64,000 nt of DNA, taken from positions 248,001 to 312,000 of the forward strand of contig JAOWBW010000283.1 in assembly GCA_026119855.1 (NCBI GenBank). Direction: 5' to 3'. A program made the translations under genes and the position numbers. Source of the stretch: Campanula takesimana (taxonomy: Eukaryota; Streptophyta; Magnoliopsida; Asterales; Campanulaceae). Under the pieces are notes generated by a model that had not been told where the DNA came from, searched no databases, and saw only the letters and a program-made list of their open reading frames with translations. Position 1 is the stretch's first letter, and the number at the start of each line of letters is the position of its first letter. Of the stretch, positions 58,860-64,000 are shown one piece after another.

Positions 58860-59640
58860 CAAAACCATTTCTTCTTCTCCTCTCTCCTCATTTCTCTCAT
58901 CTCTCTCTCTCTCTCTCAAACACACACACACACACTCTCTCTCTCTCTCTCTCACTTTCCCCATACCATCACCAGCCACCGCTCGCAGTCACCGCCTGCA
59001 GCCATAAACCCTTTACAAACAATTCCTTCCAACTTCACCAGAATCTCAACACCAAAGGACAAAAGTATCTGAAATCAACAACATGAATTAAGATTTACAC
59101 AAAGAGAACACACCCACACAAAAACACTAACAAACTCAGATCTACGAATATTGACCCTGTATTGACGCATAAAAAACCCAGATCTCCAATAATGAACTCA
59201 CGAACAAAATTACAGGTTCAGATCATCATTTAGCAAGCCAAGATCTACAAAATGAACATAAAACGCACACATCCCCACAATTCTACCCAAATACACAGAG
59301 AAAAGTAAGAGACGAAGAAGGAGTTGACGGTAACGAGGGCGGAAACTATGGCGGTAGCGTGAGATTCGTACCGGTATTGGGTTGACGATGGCGGCAAAGG
59401 ACGGTGATGGCGAAGAAACACACGAAAAAGACACTAACCAGAAGAGAGAGAGAAGAAACGGAGAGAGAGAGAGTTCGATGAGAAGAGGCGCAGAGAGAGG
59501 ACTAGAAGACAGCAGAGGTCGTAGGTAATAGAATAGGCGGACGACGACGATGGTGACGGAGCTCGGCGAAGGTGGCGGAACTTGACGGTGGTGGTGGACT
59601 TTAGTGAGAGACAGGTCTCTTTAGAATTGTGTGGTGGAGA
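58860..59640 (-). other. Gene-like GC-richer segment carried by the Helitron, not recognised
   Basis: Rises in GC content against its surroundings, with (CT)n and (CA)n runs at 58905-58955. A 74-codon minus-strand frame (59434-59210) begins MSFSCVSSPSPSF. It resembles a promoter, leader and first exon captured from a host gene, a common Helitron habit, but I cannot name the donor. Confidence 0.35.
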
Positions 59641-59852
59641 GGAGGATTTGATTTAATGATTTGGGAGGGTTAATGAAATTACCCACAAAATTACTTGACT
59701 TGATTTTTTACTTGGAAAAAGAAAGAAAAAACAAATAGAGTAGAAATGAGGTGTACATATCGAGTAGAGAAAACATTTTGGTTTTAGTTGTGGGACCCAC
59801 CTACTTTCATGGCTCGGCAATAAGCAAACTTGACAGAAAAATGAGATGTGTA

Positions 59853-60088
59853 CTCACTCCGTCCCAACTTAAGAGTAAAAAATTTCTTTAAAAAATGATC
59901 CAACTTAATAGTTAAAATCCAAAAATAGAAAATGGGTCCTACATGTTAACTCACAATAATTATCCACTAACTTTTTTTTTACCCCACTTTCCCTCTTCTA
60001 TCTAACTATCAACGCTCACAACATATCACATTTTCATTAATTCTTGAAACCAAAAAAAAATTTACTCTTAAATTTGGGACGGAGAGAG
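59853..60088. mobile_element. Stowaway-like MITE inside the Helitron
   Basis: The ends CTCACTCCGTCCCAAC and TTTGGGACGGAGAGAG are flanked by TA. The element is 236 bp. Confidence 0.8.
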
Positions 60089-60160
60089 TAAATATTACCA
60101 ATGTTAGTATAAGGTGGAATCTGATCATGATTGACTCATCTTTATTTTCCAAACACTATT

Positions 60161-60335
60161 AATACTTACTTGGGGCACAAAAAAGTCACGAAATCTTGCC
60201 CACAAAATTCTAGGTGTAATAATTTAATTGGTGTTTTTAATTAAATTGTGGCGGGTCCATTATCGATGCAACCAATAAAATATCGCCACCTCATGTTGTG
60301 AGCAATATTTTTTGAGCTTATTTTGTGCCCATATT
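60161..60335. mobile_element. MITE (AATGCTAGGGGCAC family), copy 3, inverted
   Basis: Reverse complement of the copies at 58190 and 58561 over about 170 bp, including the CGATGCAACCAATAAAATATCG block. It lies inside the Helitron. Confidence 0.7.
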
Positions 60336-60638
60336 CAAAGTTCACTTGCACTTTTGTGGTTACGATTAGGAAAGTTTAACTGAGAAGTAAAGAGATGAAA
60401 ATATTAATTGGTCAAACAATATTGAGTTTATTTATTGACTCAATTCGTATGTATGAATTGATGAACATGAAGTGATTGGCTGGATTATTGGCTGGCCGCA
60501 GCTCGACGAAAATTTTCACAAAATTATAGATTTTGATCAATGGACAAGTCTAAATCTACAAGAAACCGAAAAATAAATGAGGGATAAAAGTACCTACCGA
60601 AAGCTCACTAGCATAATTTGTGTTAACAAAAATATTTA

Positions 60639-61689
60639 GGGAGGGGCTATTGCCACTACATTTTTTCCTTTTCCACTACAAAATTTTATAAATAGACACA
60701 ATTACCCTTTCTTAGTTTTTTATGTTTGAAATGGAATTAATGAACATTCCATAATAATAGATTATACTACTATTACCAATTTTACTTATACACTACATTT
60801 ATTATAAAAATATCCACTACATTAACAAATAAAATATTAATTAACTATTATTTTTCTTGACATTAGTTATCTTGCACTAGAAAGAATTAACTTTTAATAG
60901 TAAATTACAATTTTATTTTCCTTTTCAAGTTATTTTTTGTTTATTTATACTGGTATTTTTTTATCTTTATTTTTTCAAAGCAAAAAAAATATTAATTTAT
61001 GTGATCCATAATTTACTGAAAATATGACTTTTAAATATTTTTCATTATATTAAAAATATATGTGTTGTTAACGTAACATCATATTGTTTAAATTAACCTA
61101 CTTCCCCATGTTATTTTTAGTTCCACCAATTGTGTATTTGACAATTTCAATTGGAAGATTAGCAATTTCTTAGTCATAAAGCTGGTTATTTTATTGTTTA
61201 GAAAAAATATGATTTTTCACAATATTTTTTATTAGTGAATTAATGATATTTTAATATTTATTTATAAATTCACCCTAAAATTTCTTTCATAAGATATCTG
61301 ATTCATAATTTAAAATTACATAAATTATATACCACTTTTCCTAATCTTCATTTCAATCGTTAAGATGAAAATCAAGATAATTTTTTATAATTTAAGTATA
61401 TCTTTAGTTTCATATAAAACAATGAATGATTAATAATTCTATGTCACTACATTTAATTTCTTTATCAATTTTGTAAAAAAAAATCATAAATATTTGTTGT
61501 ACATTTATTTCTTTGTCATGATTAAATAGACAAATATGAAAGATAAAAAGAATTAAAAAAAACTTTCCAAAATAACAGGAAAATACCATAAATAGTTAAA
61601 AGTGTTTGAAGGTCAATTGAGTCAAGAGATAAAATTATATTAATGAATGTAGTGGAAAATGAAAAAATGTAGTGGCAATAGCCCCTCCC
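60639..61689. mobile_element. Mutator-like MITE inside the Helitron
   Basis: Inverted ends GGGAGGGGCTATTGCCACTAC, extending about 45 bp with few mismatches, and a perfect 9-bp flanking duplication AAATATTTA (60630-60638, 61690-61698). The 1051-bp body is extremely AT-rich with no open frame. Confidence 0.88.
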
Positions 61690-61849
61690 AAATATTTACT
61701 AATCATTATTTTAAATTGAATAAGCAATAGTTTTTATGTGATAACAAATATTTAAGAATTCCATATGGTTATTTTTTTCATTTAGTGGTCAAAATTTATG
61801 AATATATTATTTTTTTAGTTGATATGATACTTTTAACGAGTGGACAAAT

Positions 61850-62880
61850 TCTCAAATGCGGCGACTCCCAGCGCGTGCGGCGGGCCAAGCCAGCGGCTCA
61901 AACCCGCCCGCCCCAGATCCACTTATCCACCCACCCAACTTCCAACAAACCAATCATTTCTAAGACACGTGGCCCGCTGTGAGCCACACGCTGGTGCGTC
62001 CAGCCGCGCGCTGCCACGTGTCATTTAAAAAACAACAACAAATTTATAATGCTATATCTTGATATTTATAACTCGGGAATTTTTTTAAAAAAATACCGTT
62101 GTGTTCGTCTCGACGAGACGAATAAAACTACATATGTCATGATATGGTTTGATTTAAAAAAAACATATTTTTTTACACACAAAAAGTTTGAGCTGCTCAT
62201 CAGCTAAGATATAACACTCTGTTCTGATAAAAGTAACAGTTTCATTTTCTAAAAGTAACACTTTTCACAGTCAAATGTAACATCAATTTTACATGAAAAA
62301 TTAAATTGTTTGATAGTTTTTGTGGTTAGAAAAAGTAATATTTGAAGTGTAACAAAGTGAATATATAATTATAAATTTCTATATAGATGAATGTAACATT
62401 TTTATTTAGTAAATGTTACTTTTTTTCTTTAAAAAAAAGAGTAAAAATTCATATATATAATCGAGTTGCATTTCAATTGTTACTTTCTCAATAAAAAATT
62501 TTAACATTTCAGATATAATATTACATTTAAAAATATAAACTGTTACAATTGAGAAAAAAATGTTATATTCATTTTTATAAATTGTAACATTATTTTAGTT
62601 TGTCAATCTTATGTTAATTTTGAAAAAAAAAATGTTACATTTGAAAAAAAGAGTGTTGCATTCCTTTATAAAAAGTGTGACATTAGTTTAGTTGTCAATC
62701 TTTATGTTATCTTTAATCTATTGCAGCAAAATTGTGGTACATTTTGGAAAAAAAATGTTACATTTGGAAAAAAAAATGTTACATTTCGTTATAATAAGTT
62801 ACTTTTGTTGGGAGAAAAAAAAGTTGGGGTGGCAAAAAAAAATAAAAAATAGGGTCGGCTCCGTGCACCGTCGCACTCTG
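61850..62880. repeat. Dispersed GTTACATT-rich repeat (copy also at 41310-42225)
   Basis: Core matches the 41.4-42.2 kb copy. GC-rich ends contain CGCGCGCTG- and CCGTGCACCG-type motifs. The 61840-62028 frames belong to the GC-rich end and have no known similarity. Confidence 0.6.
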
Positions 62881-63329
62881 TGCGGCGGTTACATAGGTGA
62901 CATCACCTTATGAGTGGGGGAGTGAATTATTTTAGGTGAAGTCTGTTTTATTTTGGTAAACTTATTATTATATACATTTATGTCTTTATGAATTTAATTA
63001 ATAAAAAAACATGGTGTCGCCGTGCATCGCACGGGGGTACTGCTAGTTCTTTTTGTAAAGAGCCGCAATATAGTAAAGAATCAGAACTTATTAACACCCG
63101 AGCACTAGTTACCACCACCGACATAACACTACTTCTGGCACTCAAATAAAAACTATCACTGGCGCTCAGGAAATACTCTCATTGACACTTAAAACAATAT
63201 CACAGAAACTAAAAAAACACAACACTGGTGCCGTCAGTGTAAGTGAAAAAGAGTCCCAACGCATATGCTTTATTTGTGTCAGTACATGTGTCATTGAGCG
63301 CTAAGTGCAACAAGTGATTAAAAAGTAGT

Positions 63330-63625
63330 ACTCCATTTGTCCCAGAGTATATGCCCACCCTCTCATTTGCACAGAGATTAAAAAAATGGTAGAAGTGATG
63401 TAAGTGTTGTGAGTATAAAAATAAAGTAGGAGAGAGAATGAGTGGAGGTAATAGTAAGTTGATTAGTGTTGTGAGTATAAAAATAAGTAGGAGAGAGAAT
63501 GAGTGGAGGTAATAATAAGTTGATTGATGTTGTGAGTATAAAAGTAAGTATGAGAGAGAATGAGTAGAAGAAATAATAAAGATTCTTTATCATTTTAAGA
63601 ATTGGACATATACTCTGGGACAGAC
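63330..63625. mobile_element. Stowaway-like MITE
   Basis: Left end CTCCATTTGTCCCAGAGTATATG and right end CATATACTCTGGGACAGA are complementary. The last bases on the right are eroded. Internally, a unit around GAGAGAATGAGTGGAGGTAATA is repeated three times. Confidence 0.7.
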
Positions 63626-64000
63626 CAAAAATAAGAAAGTAACAATTTTTATAAACGAATGTTACATTTTACTTGTATAATAACATTGTAAAACAGTTAT
63701 GTTTACTTGTATAATAGTATATCTACATGTTTTCAAATAATAAGTTACAATGAGTTCAATTTATTATAATACATGTAAAAGTATTACATTATCTATAGAA
63801 ATCTGTTACAATTTCATCTACTAAAGTGTTAATTTATTTATACAAATAATTACATTCATGTATATACGTTGTTATTTTTCAAATGTTACTTTCTTTCAAA
63901 AATTAAAATCAAAATACTCAAAAAAAAAATCTGGAAAAACACTATTACATTTCAGTATAACGATAATTACATTTAGTTATTGTTAAGTGTTACACGTATT
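63626..64000. repeat. AT-rich GTTACA-motif sequence, runs off the window
   Basis: Many TGTTACATT, AATTACATT and GTTACAAT motifs, similar in style to the dispersed repeats at 41.3 and 61.9 kb but not clearly alignable by eye. It continues beyond the window end. Confidence 0.35.

Larger units (their letters stand above)
58719..63046 (+). mobile_element. Non-autonomous Helitron
   Basis: Starts TCTCTATATATATTAAAG after an A. Ends with a hairpin (CCGTGC, ATC, GCACGG) then GGTACTGCTAG before a T. Joining the flanks (…AGCATTA and TTCTTTTTGTAAAGAGC…) recreates the junction present uninterrupted at 58536-58560 next to MITE copy 1, so the boundaries are supported by an empty site. No Rep/helicase frame is visible. 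The content is a gene-leader-like segment (58860-59640), a Stowaway-like MITE, a MITE copy, a Mutator-like MITE and the GTTACATT-rich repeat. Confidence 0.85.
57955..63330. repeat. Copy B of the tandem segmental duplication, enlarged by insertions
   Basis: It carries the same three blocks as copy A, but blocks B and C are separated by two MITE copies, a fold-back element and a 4.3-kb Helitron. This explains its greater length. Confidence 0.7.

Overview
This is a plant nuclear window, very probably from a eudicot. Its genes carry spliceosomal introns, its transposons are typical plant families, the sequence is AT-rich, and there are no bacterial operons, tRNA genes or rRNA genes that I can see. 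I could not settle the species.

Four host loci are supported. (1) A complete minus-strand MED16 gene (Mediator tail subunit) occupies 1177-14754. I could place 16 exons that join in frame to 1231 codons plus stop. (2) A plus-strand F-box/LRR/FBD gene lies at 43010-44557 in three coding exons, followed by a decayed copy of its last exon. (3) A truncated second F-box copy at 46703-47221 is probably a pseudogene. (4) A minus-strand, intronless molybdate transporter of the MOT1 family lies at 47691-49073. I see no functional link between these genes. The F-box pair is a tandem duplication.

Most of the rest is mobile DNA, often nested. 1-1100: a Mutator-like fold-back inside a Stowaway-like MITE. 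15000-15250: a short repeat just upstream of MED16, with an inverted relative at 57.6 kb. 17228-20178: a minus-strand Helitron. 20380-31298: a large element with inverted ends beginning GGGGGAAACTA, split by a nearly intact Ty3/gypsy chromovirus (21785-30620). 31516-41244: a second Ty3/gypsy element with apparently identical LTRs but a wrecked interior, a non-canonical AT-hook ORF and an array of small inverted-repeat units. 41.3-42.2 kb: a GTTACATT-rich dispersed repeat, also found near 62 kb. 49980-51715: a satellite array of about 120 bp units beside the molybdate transporter. 55.6-63.3 kb: an old tandem duplication whose second copy is loaded with MITEs, a fold-back with telomere-like core and a 4.3 kb Helitron.

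The strongest structural results rest on evidence inside the window. Both Helitrons and several MITEs have their boundaries confirmed by a neighbouring duplicate that preserves the empty site, or by exact target-site duplications. The most unusual candidate is the 31.5-41.2 kb retroelement, which seems to have moved very recently although it cannot encode a working polymerase.
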